Assembly (NCBI GenBank): GCA_030620095.1
Contig: JAUTXW010000325.1
Coordinates: 310,001-374,000, forward strand
Reading direction: 5' to 3'
Length of the DNA: 64,000 bases
Origin: Kuschelorhynchus macadamiae
Taxonomy: Eukaryota > Arthropoda > Insecta > Coleoptera > Curculionidae
The translations under genes and the position numbers were made by a program. The notes under the pieces were generated by a model. That model did not search any database. It had not been told where the DNA came from and saw nothing but the letters and a program-made list of their open reading frames with translations. Shown here piece after piece: positions 47,896-59,261 of the stretch (within the stretch, counting starts at the first letter, position 1; each line of letters opens with the position of its first letter).

Positions 47896-48544
47896 GTCGA
47901 TTTTTTGCGGGCTTACTCTTGGCCCTAGGTCAAAAATTATTGTCCATTTATTGATTTTGTTTTACTTTCTTTTAATTTCTGAACCAAAATAATGACCGTA
48001 ACGTAAATATCCTTAATATGTTATTTGTATAGGGTGTTTGGGTTTCATAGCACTATATGTAGCCATAATATTTACCAATAATCTTGAAGTATTAATATTA
48101 TCTACAAATAGCACTCTAAAAATTAATTTATCTTGTGATTACAACATAGTTTACCAAGAAAAAACCATATGTTTATCTTAAATTCAAGAAAACTTGAAAA
48201 TGATCCTAAAAATATGCATAATAACCTAAAAAACGTATGATTTGTTTCTGTCAGATGGCATTTCATATCTTAACTTAAGTGAAAGCTCTGTTGCTAGATT
48301 TCAATAGTAGATATAATGAAAGTCTTGCATATTCTGTGTTAACTAATGTTATTTTTTTCAATTTGGTGTTTAATATAATGTTTCTTTTTTTAAATAGAAA
48401 ATATGTCCGTTTTTGTATTGTATTAGATTCCCTAATTTGTCGTCATTTGTTAAGTTAGTTTTTGTTTTGTATAATACTGACTTTTTGATAATTAATATAT
48501 TTGTTTAATATTTTATTAACCCCCTTTCAAGCGGATAACTTTTT
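47896..48544. other. AT-rich, no gene recognised
   Basis: Nothing identified on either strand. Confidence 0.45.
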
Positions 48545-48720
48545 TGACAAAACTTATAATTAATAAAAGTGCTGTTTAGGTTAGGTTAGGAAGGGTTCAG
48601 CTAACTAAATTCCGAGTCTATATTAAAACAAGGATTTTTTTTACACAATTTATACTGTTATGTGGATCTGTCCCATTAGCATTAGATTAGCCCAGGTTTG
48701 TCGATAAAATTATCGTCAAA
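48545..48720 (+). repeat. Repeat related to the SINE body at 62425-62600
   Basis: Shared text: 'ataattaataaaagtg', GGTTAGGTTAGG, 'aattccgagtctatattaaa', 'agattag' and 'ggtttgtcg'. No tRNA-like head is present, so this copy is 5'-truncated or carries only the tail. Confidence 0.65.
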
Positions 48721-48885
48721 GCTATAAATTATCATTAACGCCTTAAAATCACATTTCAAATCCTTGAAAATCAGATCTGAAATACGCGCGTACTCTAAAA
48801 TGTTATTATTGGTGGGAGTCGTAGCGGATTTAAGGTCTTGTTTTAAAAAAAACGGATCTATAATAAAACAAAGATAAATCCAAGG

Positions 48886-51244
48886 CAGTGGCGGCTATTC
48901 AGGTGAAGTAGGTGAAGTGCTACTTCACCAGGAAAAATAAACAAGCAAACATCTAACTATATTTATTATATATCTCTTAAACATTAAGTTTTTACATTCA
49001 TTTATTCACATTCATTTATTCGCAAAAAATAAACTGTACATCTCGAATAAATATTTTACTTAACCGTCGGCGGCATGTCTTTCTAAAACTTTCAATAGAA
49101 CTTTATTATAACAGCTATAACAGTGGCGCACACCGCTTCGAGTTTGCTGGAGGTGCTATGCTTAGTTTACGATTTTCCTACTACGTTGCCATGACAACGC
49201 GTTCGCGATGACGTCGACGGCATGGAAGATTAATGTTAACCAGCACCATACAACGCTCTCGGTGAATTGCTAAGGCAGTACACTACACCCACGTGTCGTT
49301 CAGTTTGGGGTGGTTGTTTACTTTTATTTTCGCGGATTTCGCTGCAACCTGTTAGTTCCTTTGCAGTTTACTTGACTGTTTTGTGTTATATTTATTTATG
49401 GTGTTGTTACAACTTTATTTGGTGTCGGGTTTATTAATTTACATTATTGATGAACCCGATCACGGATATAGTTTGCATTTTGTTGGAAACTGGATTTAAT
49501 CGATGGAAAAACAAGATCAGAGTTTTAATCGTCATCCTGGTTTTCGGCGTACAAATGGTTATGTAGTAGTCAAATATTACAACAATTGTTTTGTTGGTCT
49601 TTTTTACTAGTTTTCAATAAATATTCAGTGTGGAATAAGGAAGGATTTGCAGGTATGTTAAATATATGAAGGTCTTTACATAAACATGAAGACTCGGTGG
49701 AAAATCAAAGCACTATAGCTGTCACTTTAAAAGAAAATGCTAAACTATATAAAATACATTTTAACGTCCGATTAAATAGACTATTTATGTGCTTGGTAAT
49801 TGCAGTTTTGTACCTTGCAATTCAAGAGTTAGTCTTCGGCGGCCATGATGAGAGCAGCGAGTCAATAAATAGGGGAATTTTAAAAAGCTTTTAGGTTTAT
49901 TAATATCGAGAAGTTTTTACTGGTCACTCGAAAACTATTTAAAACGAAATAATTAATTATTAATTGAATTTAATTGAATGCATTTCTGATTATTTAAATG
50001 ATCATGTAAAAAATAAAATAATGACCACACAGTTTTTTCTGTGCGAGTGGATGACACCACTGATATTATGCAAACCTCCCAGTGCTCCATAATTCTAAGA
50101 TACGTTAATTCAGAAGGTTCAGTAGTCGAGAGATTCTTAGGATTTTATATCAGCTCCGATAGAACATCGGAGAATTTATATTCTCTATTGGATCAAATTT
50201 TGGACTAATTTGACTATAAACATAAATTAATAGGGCAATGTTACGATAGCGCAAGTGTGATGTCTGCCTATGAATTTTTTTGCAAGCCTTAGTGGTATTC
50301 CCTCATTTTTTCATCACTCAGCCAAACGAAGGTATGCTCTTACATCTGCATCTACGAGGCGTATACCAACAATACAGAAATTGGTTGCTCTTCAAATTCG
50401 AAGTTAGTAAATGTGATTGTTCAAATTGCGTTCTTCAAAAAAAATCGTTTGACATTCATTTTTGCATATCCAATATAAAACGCTGTCATGAAGCGCTCTG
50501 TAAAAAAAGAAATCAACATTTTTTTTAATACCATGTTTGATAAAGCAAATTCTATTGCAGAAATAAATCATTACAAACGTGAGCTTGCTAAGCTTTCACC
50601 TGAAGAAATTAGGGCTAAGTATAGAACCCTTTTTTATGAAATATTGGACCATTATTATATTTCTATTTTAATGGAAATGACACTAAGCTTTCAAAACTTA
50701 CATTTTTATGTTTGGCAAATTCTGCTAAATTTTACGGATATAGTTTAAATTTTCCGACTGGCCCGTTTGAAAATGTGTTACAGTTATATGGGGAAACAAA
50801 TATTTTCAAAAAGTCAACGACATAAAAATGAGCTTGGTCTTATTTTTGCCAATGACACTAATTGGACTATATTGCTGCAAAAATTAATGAAAATAAAGAT
50901 ATTTCAACTGAAGCATATAAAGTGTTTTGCCTTATTTTGACAATACGGTCGACCAGTGCTTCAGTGGAAAGAGTTTTTCTTGCCTCAAACGTGTAAAAAC
51001 TTATTTAAGAAATACAATATCTCAAAAAAGACTTACTTCTCTAGGCAATATTTCAATTCAAAAGGAATGTCTGGAGGAAATTAGGGCAACTCATACATTT
51101 TATGAGGATGTTATAAATAAATTTGCTGCTATGAAGGATATGAGAATTGATTTAGTATATAAAAATTTAGTTAAGTCGTAAAAAAATATTCTACCCCTTC
51201 CACATATAAAAAGAATTCTGGAAAACACCCGCGAGCCGCCACTG
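48886..51244 (+). mobile_element. hAT transposon, copy B (complete ends)
   Basis: 2359 bp with 11-bp inverted ends CAGTGGCGGCT and perfect 8-bp duplications ATCCAAGG at 48878-48885 and 51245-51252. Corresponds in inverted orientation to copy A at 1-2151. The first ~800 bp have no transposase similarity in either copy. Confidence 0.95.
49697..51181 (+). pseudogene. hAT transposase remnant, copy B
   Basis: The blocks match copy A. Bases 49697-49894 hold MENQSTIAVTLKENAKLYKI and the GGHDESSESINRG motif. Bases 50040-50210 hold VDDTTDIMQTSQCSIILRY in broken frames. Bases 50488-50748 cover the middle, and 50927-51181 the dimerisation region, with SASVER out of frame and FSCLKRVKTYLRNTISQKRL. No TTF finger is present. 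Frameshifts differ from those of copy A in part, so decay continued after they separated. A GT-containing 'ggatttgcaggtatgtt' at 49645-49661 could be a splice donor. Not functional. Confidence 0.85.
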
Positions 51245-51252
51245 ATCCAAGG

Positions 51253-51551
51253 TTATTAAATCAACTATCCATCTATGCTGTGGTTTTTTGAATCTAAATT
51301 TTTAAGAAAATCGGAAGGCATTGGTAACAGTGTAGGAAAATTGTGTTCTCAAACGTCATCCTAACGTACTAAAAAAGAGATTTCGCAATGTATTTCTTGA
51401 ATATTTATGATTTTCAAAATACATTATCTCAAAAACTGCTGGATTCTTCACACTTTTTAAATCTGGAAATTACTAGTAAAAATGAATATTTTTAATGGTT
51501 TTTGAAAATTTTCAAAATTCGTGTTTGTATTTAAAAGTCTCATCAAAGTCT
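51253..51551. other. No gene recognised
   Basis: AT-rich sequence right of hAT copy B. Confidence 0.4.
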
Positions 51552-51709
51552 ATTCAAATTCAAGATCGAGTGCATGTAAATAAGTCATTGTGCGTGCAAT
51601 ACGCCTTTAAAACTTTGCTAAAAACATATCATAATCGGCTACCTTTATTGAAATGCGTATTGCACGCACAATAACTTTTGTTTAAATGCACTCTCTCTTG
51701 AATTCGAAT
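51552..51709. repeat. 158-bp foldback
   Basis: Arms ATTCAAATTCAAGATCGAGT and, inverted, ATTCGAATTCAAGAGAGAGT, both reaching TTGTGCGTGCAATACGC. About 55-bp arms and a ~50-bp loop. No coding content. Confidence 0.8.
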
Positions 51710-52373
51710 ATACTTCGAACTACTTCGAACATTTATCAAAATTAAGTAAAGATTATGCCAATATTTCCACCATCGTTTAAATTTCAAAAATAATGCTAAA
51801 TTACCATTTATAAACTCTTATATTAATATTTTAAACCGCTCAAAAGAAATTTAAAAAAATATATGTATTTAAGAAAATATTTTTCACACCTCTCCCCCCA
51901 AAACTAATGTTTTATGACTCATGGCCAAAATAAAGCCCAAAAAAAAAAATCAACATCTGAATATGAACTTACAATATGCATAATAATTTTTTTCTAGACA
52001 CTTTTTTTTTATAGGAATTTTATTATTTGTAAAGTAATATTTTAACAGTGTGTCTGGAATAAAGCATTCCATTATATATTTGTAATATTTCTCGGTGCCC
52101 CAAAACTGCTCCTTTGTTTTGGCACTGCCCGATCGAGCCTCTTGTATTTTTGCGAAAATAAAATGGGACCATAAGTGATGCAGCACATATAAAAAAAATC
52201 CAATTTGGTCGAAACCGCATTTCAATGTAATTAGATTTATCAAATCTAATTATTTTTCCTTCCGAATTTTGGATTTGCGTGATTTGTAATTAAAACGGTC
52301 CAGTGGTTTTTCAAGCCTCCTTAAGACATTTCATTTTACTTAACATTTATTTAAAGCATACATGGTCTCCCAT
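51710..52373. other. No gene recognised
   Basis: AT-rich; minus frames near 52000-52240 match nothing I know. Confidence 0.4.
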
Positions 52374-53559
52374 CAGAGCTGTCAGAAAAAAATATGCTAG
52401 TTTAGAGTAATTTCGTTACTTTAAAGTATCTAAGATAAGTAACTGCGTTACTTTAAAGTATCTAAGTTACTGTATCTTAGTTCCTTTATTTTTTGGCAAA
52501 AAGTAAGTAGTATCCTAGATACTTTTTAAAGGGAACTGTATCTTGTAACTTAAAAAATTATCTTAGATACCGAAAAGTACGTAAGATACCAAAATGTAAC
52601 TAAGTTACCGCGAGAAAAGTTCCTTTGGACAAGTTACGATTTGATCGAAACAGCGATCGAAGTCATTACTGGAGGCTCGCGGCGTTTTTTGTTTTAGTTT
52701 TGTCGCTGTGACTAGCAAGTGACGCCACGGTTAGCCAGGATTTATAAAAATCCCGGCTAGACGTCCTATTTGTAGGCTCGGTATTCTAAGTAATAATAGC
52801 TAATACCAAGTGGGGTGTTAGGTTAGATAGTTTTATATTGCTGGTATTATAGCGTTTTGTGAAATTCTATTTTACCAGATTACTAGAAGCTAAGTATTCA
52901 CTTTAACCCGGAATTAAACTGTATTCTAAGTGATGCGTGTTGCGGCTTCTAGAAAAGAACCACGCACACCGTAGTATCCTAACTGTCGAAAGATTTTCCT
53001 CAAATGTTTATATTATACTATTTTAGGGGTAAGGAAAAAGTAACTTTTAAATAGAACTCTTTTATATACAGAGAGGGCTGAGAAATCGGTTCAACTATTT
53101 ATTTTTACCAACATTTTAGATTATTGAGACAAATCGTAAGTTATTGTTGTGACAAAAACACGGTTATTGGGGCGTTTTATACGATTTATTACAAAAAACT
53201 CATAGTTTTTTTGAACTTCTGACACGTTTTTTAACCCAGAATGCGAATTTTATTGCAGGGTTCAAGAGAAACAACTTTAAAATAGCATACTTTCTGTATG
53301 AATAAAGGGTAAAATTAATACCGATCGAGGATAATAATGATATTGTTACACACTGTAGTCATTTTTACTAACGTGAAATGGAAGTATTGTAAACGGGAAA
53401 AAATCATCCTCTGAGATTTTTTCAGATCTGTACCTTCTTAAATTAATAAAGAAAAGTAATCCATTACCTAACTTAATACGTAACGTAACTTACTACATAG
53501 TATACAAAGTAACTAAAAAATTATCTTATGTATCTTAAAAAGTAACTTTGATAGCTCTG
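52374..53559. mobile_element. Non-autonomous hAT-like element with sub-terminal repeats
   Basis: Ends CAGAGCTGTCA and, inverted, CAGAGCTATCA. The first ~240 bp and last ~110 bp are packed with AGTAACTT/AAGTATCTAAG-type words in both orientations, a pattern known from hAT-derived MITE families. The centre has no transposase. A tail of the dispersed repeat is nested at 53374-53430 (inverted). No clear 8-bp duplication. Confidence 0.65.
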
Positions 53560-55990
53560 TGTCCTGTATATGAATGCACACATTCTACAGGGATCTCGTT
53601 AAACCAAAAGAAGTACAAAGAAATACACAATACAAGTCAATTTTGCTCTAAAAGCCCTAATTAAATGAATTTAATGAAAAAAATAAACTAGTCTCGGTCT
53701 TAGTCAGATATACCTATATAAAATGTTACTTTAAAAATAATTCAGTGTGACACGTATTTCGACCTTAGCCCAATAGCACCGCCGAAAGAGAGAGAGGTCA
53801 GAGAATGAGATGGGAGTTAATAAACGCACCAAGCCCATCAATTCCATAGAGCTTAAATTACGTTGGGATATTTTAAATAAATTTTAAGATCATTAAGCGT
53901 TCGTAATTAACTTTTTGTGCATTTATATCATAAAATATTTATTTCTAGTAATAAAGCATAACCCTTGTCTTTTATCCATTCCCAGGAGCGTTTTACCGCA
54001 TTCTGATGTATTTTTTACTAACTTTTTCTTTGAATTTAAGTAAGTGCAGGTATACATTTAGTTTATTGCTTGGCTTTATAAAATAGACAATATACAAGGT
54101 GTGTTCCATTTTAGTTAACATTTTTTATATCGATTTTAGCCTAAACATTTATTCTATTAAAAAATATTTTTGGCTATACAAAATTTTCCGGCAATATACA
54201 GGTACGCAAAATATACGAAAACACAAAGAGGAACAGCAAAAAAGAAACTGAAAATTAAAATTTGTGAGATTCCCAAATTAGAGAGCATAAAAAATGTAAG
54301 TTAAACTACATATATTAATTATTTTTAGGGGTTTCTTAATTCAACGAATAGAGAAAACTAAACTTAACTTAATTCCGTTTAAGACTAAAACATAAAGATT
54401 TATAAATACTAATACTGTAATTACTGGCTAAAATTTAGATTTAGATGGAATCTGGCACACATTTTTAACACGCTTTTATTATAGATTCATCTGTGTGTAA
54501 CTAACTATCGAACTAACTATGTATGTATATAAACAAATCTAGTGATTTTAACTTACTTAAGTGTATGTAATTCGGATGGCAATAATTTTTTTTACTTAAA
54601 ATTCTTTCTTCTTGAACTCCTTTTTTTCAGGTGACTTGAAAAATCAAATACTGAAGGAATTATCCCCTTTTTAAGTACTTTAATCCCATTCACATTTGTT
54701 TCGTAATCCCTTTTTTCGAAATGTTTTTCACCTATATAAATACATATTTGGGATGATAATTAAGTCTCTTCAAAGAATGTAATCAAGCTTTTCCTAAATT
54801 GGCATCTTTTATGGGGATTCTAAAACATGTTTTTATTAACAAAACTTTACTAATCAGACTATGTAATATTAAATGGTTTTAAATTTAAATAATGTATAAT
54901 ATGTACCTATCTTAAATATTAATAAGTTTATATTATATTTCTATTAAAAAAACAAAGTGTCACAAAAGCGTTAAAATAACCTAATAATGTCATTGTTAAT
55001 ATCCCTTTGCCTTTATTACCGCCATTATTCACTTGCCGTCTCTCTCACACTGCGTTGGAGTCAATAGAACCTCGAAAAGGCCCGTCCATTATATTATTAT
55101 GGCAATGACTCTAACGCATTTTACGTAGGGTACCATCACAAGTCGCCATAAGGTTTTATTTATGGTAAAAAAATGGTATATTAATTTGCATCACTTTTAT
55201 TACAATATCACATTTTTATGCTTTTGAACACTGTGACATTTTAGTGTCAGGGAATTTGGAAAGTATCATGACAAGGAACATCATAAAAAGTGAGATATAG
55301 GGTCGTGCTTCAACCTTGTCAAAATATTTAAATGTCAATTTTCAGTAAAAATAGTTAATTAAATTACGCAAACCGCATTCTACATCCCTCTTTCTATTTT
55401 GTATTTCATAAGGTCACACAACAATTGCGATGTACGCATTTAAGGGGAGTTCGGGAACAACGTCAGGAAACTGAATAGGCTGAAAGATTACATTGTTATT
55501 TCCTTCCTATCAATTTTGATCAGAATTCGTATGTAATATTTAATTTCAAGTGGAAAAATGTCCCGAGATAACTATCAGCAATTTTTCTGAAAAAAAAATC
55601 CGAAAAAATCACTCAAGTTTGACAAGGTCAGTTAAAACGAGTATGAAGTAATTATATTATGTTTTTTTAGTTAATTATTGTTCTTTTAAATAAAAATATT
55701 ATTATATAAATACTCGTCTCTAAGAAATTTGTTTAATAAACAGCATTCGCGCAACTGGAAAAATCCTCGTCAAACCACTAACTCTCATGCTATTTATTAA
55801 ACAAATTAATTAGAAACCCGCTTTCCCGAATATTTCCGGAAGAAATAGATGCACTAGGGATATTACCCCCGAAAAGGCAGTAAAAATGTAAAAAATAATG
55901 TACTCTTCTTTAGAGTTTATAAATTCCACCAAATCAACATTAAAGTTTTCATCAATATAAACCCTCTGGCCTTTCTTTATTTGAATGGAA
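53560..55990. other. No gene recognised
   Basis: AT-rich. An 'acaaggtgtgttccatttta' near 54096 resembles a mariner-type terminus, but no partner was identified. Confidence 0.4.
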
Positions 55991-56860
55991 ATGGCTTATC
56001 AATATTCGAATATAGAAAATCGAGGCATACAATGTTGTTATGGACGAGCAAACGGAAATGCAGAAGAAGAAGCACGTCGTCTTTACACAGAAGCCTTCCC
56101 TAACCGAAATGTTCCTCATGAACATGTGTAAAGACGACTTACTTCTTCTGCATTTCCAGTATCAGTGGTTTCAGTACTAAACAAACTGCCGTTGCAGAAG
56201 GAACGGCAACATCTACTTCTTGGGAAGGAGTCCGTGGAAAACTTTTCTATGTCTTCTATTTGCTAAAAATTCAATTCTTTATGATAGTTATCAAACATTA
56301 CGCAACACCGTGTAATAGTATTTTACATAAATATATGAAAACGATAATACTTTCATTGATATCATATGATGTATCGATGCAACTGGTTTTATAAGGGATA
56401 ATAAATTTACATAACATAGATCAGTAGGTTATCGAAAACCCTCATGTTTATATATCAATGTGTGGATTGTCTCGTAGGACTCACCTTTTTGATGGCATTT
56501 TAAATGGAATTATGAATTTCAATTTTTTACTAAGTATCTTCCTGGCATATTAAAAGATCTTCTACTCTTCGATCAAGGATAAGGATGTGGCTCTTACAAG
56601 ACAGAGCACTATCACATAATATCCTTAACGTCCTTGAATATCTAAATAAGTATATTTCCCGATCAGTAGATAAAAAGGGCGAACCACTTCTTTGGGCACC
56701 CCGATTCCCAGATCTCTGTACGATAGATTTTTTCTCAGGGTAGTGACGTTATAAGTGCAGTCGATGACCTTATGCCAGGTGTTTTTCATCGCGTTCGAAG
56801 ACATTTTTTAAAAGACTTTTCTTTGAATAATTATTATACGCTATTTTCTAGCCCCAAATT
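55991..56860 (+). pseudogene. Mariner-like transposase fragments (internally deleted)
   Basis: The ATG at 55991 reads MAYQYSNIENRGIQCCYGRA then NGNAEEEARRLYTEAFPNRN, the helix-turn-helix of mariner-like transposases, and stops at 56129. A gap with no similarity follows. Near 56580-56745 comes LLQDRALSHNILNVLEYLNK and LWAPRFPDLCTIDFFL, the region of the second and third catalytic residues. At the second site Asp survives in QDR, and the GAPAH that follows in the family is altered. The central DDE part with the first Asp is deleted. A 35-bp inverted repeat lies in the N-terminal part (56054-56089 / 56125-56157). Confidence 0.78.
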
Positions 56861-57059
56861 GTTAACATCAAGGTTATTCTAAGGTTGCAGTCTTGTTTTG
56901 TCAAGTTTAAAATAATAGCACAAAATATGCCACATTTAAGTATTGCTACAAAAACTGCCATAATTACACTAATAGAATAAGGCTGATGTCTCGGCAAAGG
57001 TGCCAAGTATTTTTGTTTAGCTAAGATCACTGGTCAGGGAATTATATGAATCGTAAAGA

Positions 57060-57440
57060 AATACCGTGAGGAACATACCTTGGAAAGATCGGCGGGGACA
57101 TGTTTAAGTAACAAAATTGCAACGAATGAAAATGACGCGCACTTAGTAGACTTCTTAAGACAAAATCCAATAGAGCAGCTGCCCCAAAATCTTTCTTAAA
57201 TTCCAGTGATAAAGAACAAAGGGGTCGGGTTTACTTTGGAATATTTGCCGCAAAATGTAGATTTTTGGGAAAAGGTGATACATTTTGACGAAAAAGTTTT
57301 TCAGTCTTTTTGTAATTGGTAAATTCGCGTCTACCGACCTCCAAATTCTCGGTACGACTCAAATTACACTCAAAACAAGAAAATTAATGGCCGTTTTTCA
57401 GTCAGAGTTTGGGCTTAAATAAGCGCCCAGGACCCAGATT
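57060..57440 (+). pseudogene. Tc1-like transposase fragment
   Basis: Reads KYREEHTLERSAGTCLSNK, HLVDFLRQNP, then LPQNVDFWEKVIHFDEKVFQ with the first Asp of the DDE triad. After one stop: IRVYRPPNSRYDSNYTQNKK and INGRFSVRVWA. Matches the first half of the catalytic domain of Tc1-like transposases. The second and third acidic positions are absent, and two stops are present. Its ends were not found. Confidence 0.8.
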
Positions 57441-58059
57441 TTTTTTATTTCCCCAAAAGTTGAAATTGTATACTAATTTTGGTATTAGTGAATTTAATAT
57501 ATGTCTTTGAAAGTAACCTAATAAAAAAACAAATCCTTCAGATACGTAAAAAACCTTAATATACTTTTAAAACCAATCAATATGTATGGTTGTAACCTAG
57601 GTAACAGGTAAAAACCAAAGTCCGTATTACCAAAATATCATAAAATGAGGTCATACTCATTTGACATCGTACGGATTTATCTGACGCTAACTGTACATTA
57701 TTTTTTAATTTGAGTTCTGGACTAAATAAGTTTTCAATTTCAGCGCGCTCCAGTGACTTAGTTTTATCTCAGGGTTTCAGTCTTTACTAAGCTTTATTGT
57801 GTGCTGAATATCAACTTGATTCCTGAAAGATTAAATTAAAAATGATGAAAAAAAAAGCAAAATTGAACTTTGAACGCCTGTATCTCGGAAATCAAGCAGA
57901 TTTCAACATTTTTTAAAACGACTATCTTCCATTATTTTTTTCATATAAAATGACCACCTTAAGTTTCCTGACATGGTTCTGTATTTCTGTCAGGACTATT
58001 TATCAATTATATGAGGTATTGTTTATGATAAACAATAAATAGACTAAATCAGAACTTAC
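57441..58059. other. No gene recognised; intron side of the exon at 58060
   Basis: AT-rich; presumably intronic if the exon is real. Confidence 0.45.
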
Positions 58060-58197
58060 CGTAGTTGATTTGTTGAATCTCCTACTGCCGGATCTCTTCA
58101 GAGTTCCTCCCCTAATATTGGCGTCATCCAGTACTACTTCACCTCCGTCGTGAGCCGATCTTCGACTAAGTTCGCTTAGTTCTGCTACTGGCTGAAC
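58060..58197 (-). CDS. Host protein-coding exon (46 codons, phase 0-0), gene unknown
   Basis: The minus strand has a strong acceptor (TTTATGTTTTCAG) before 58197 and a strong donor (ACG|GTAAGT) after 58060. The 138 bp between them are exactly 46 sense codons: VQPVAELSELSRRSAHDGGE, then VVLDDANIRGGTLKRSGS and RRFNKSTT. Base composition is clearly more GC-rich and more codon-like than its flanks, and there is no similarity to any transposon motif here. The peptide is polar, Ser/Arg-rich and probably disordered, with RRSAHD and KRSGS as possible basophilic-kinase sites. A symmetric exon like this can be skipped without shifting frame. I do not recognise the protein. Neighbouring exons are not in the window as far as I can see. 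Confidence 0.75.
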
Positions 58198-59261
58198 CTG
58201 AAAACATAAACACATGACAAATAAATAGCGATTCTTTACATATGTCAGTTTTTTATTACTTTATTTATTCACTTAGCAACATTTTAATCATTTAAAAAAT
58301 ATCTTAATATATTCGTAGGTATCATTAGTGTGTACTACTATTTGCACTACGAACTTTGAGGGGTCTCATTCCCAACGATGCAATCCCCAAATATGCAACA
58401 TTTAAAAACATTTTTTTTTGCAAAGGTTTTGAGTAAAACATTGTTCTTCGTGAAATTCATTAATAAATTAGTGCTTTTACAAAACAAAGACTAAATAAGT
58501 TATTTAAAGTGCTAATTAAAGTAGGTATTTTTTTTAAATAAATAATGTATTTTTATTGTTATTTTATTAAATACAATTTTTACTACTATTACTAATTGCC
58601 CTCAAAAAGTCTTAAATATCCATTTATGTAAAACTCTTAAAGTATCTGAGATAAATCGGAAAAGAATCCAATAGGGCAACACTGCGCTGTGCCACAATAA
58701 AATTTGTTAGCCCAACTACGTGAAAACTCTAGACGAAATCCGACAGGTTTCATTTATTCATTCATTCTTATCATTTAATAATATTTTTCTGATATAATAA
58801 TAAACATGTTTATCATTCCAAATCACATTCATGGTTACAAGTTACAATAAATTATGCTTATAAAATAGTAATTGGAATAATTGGCACTAATCAGCTTCCT
58901 CCACAATGGAAAGTGCTGCTAAGGCAGTACAGATTAAATATATAACTGTAAATCAGTAATTACATGAAAATGAGAAGTTAGAATAAGAGCTCGATCTAGA
59001 GATTGAAGTTAAATGATTATATAACTTGCTAGAGATGTAGGATTGAAAGAAAAACAAAGATAAAGAAACGATAAGAAAAAATATATAAAAAAAGATGGAA
59101 AAAAGAATATGGAGGTTATATATATATGAAATGAAAAATCTAACATATAGAGAAAACCATTTCTGCATAGAAAGAATGCGCCAATAAAAAAAATAAGAAC
59201 AAAAAATATATAATATATATAACGTACTTAAATACGAAGCTATAGTAAAAACTAGAAATAT
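58198..59261. other. No gene recognised; intron side of the exon
   Basis: AT-rich; the part near 59030-59255 may be the 3' tail of the non-LTR element that follows. Confidence 0.45.

Noticed and set aside
48575..48592. (TTAGG)3, the insect telomere unit
   Set aside because: Only three units, inside a dispersed repeat also found at 62480. Not an interstitial telomere array.
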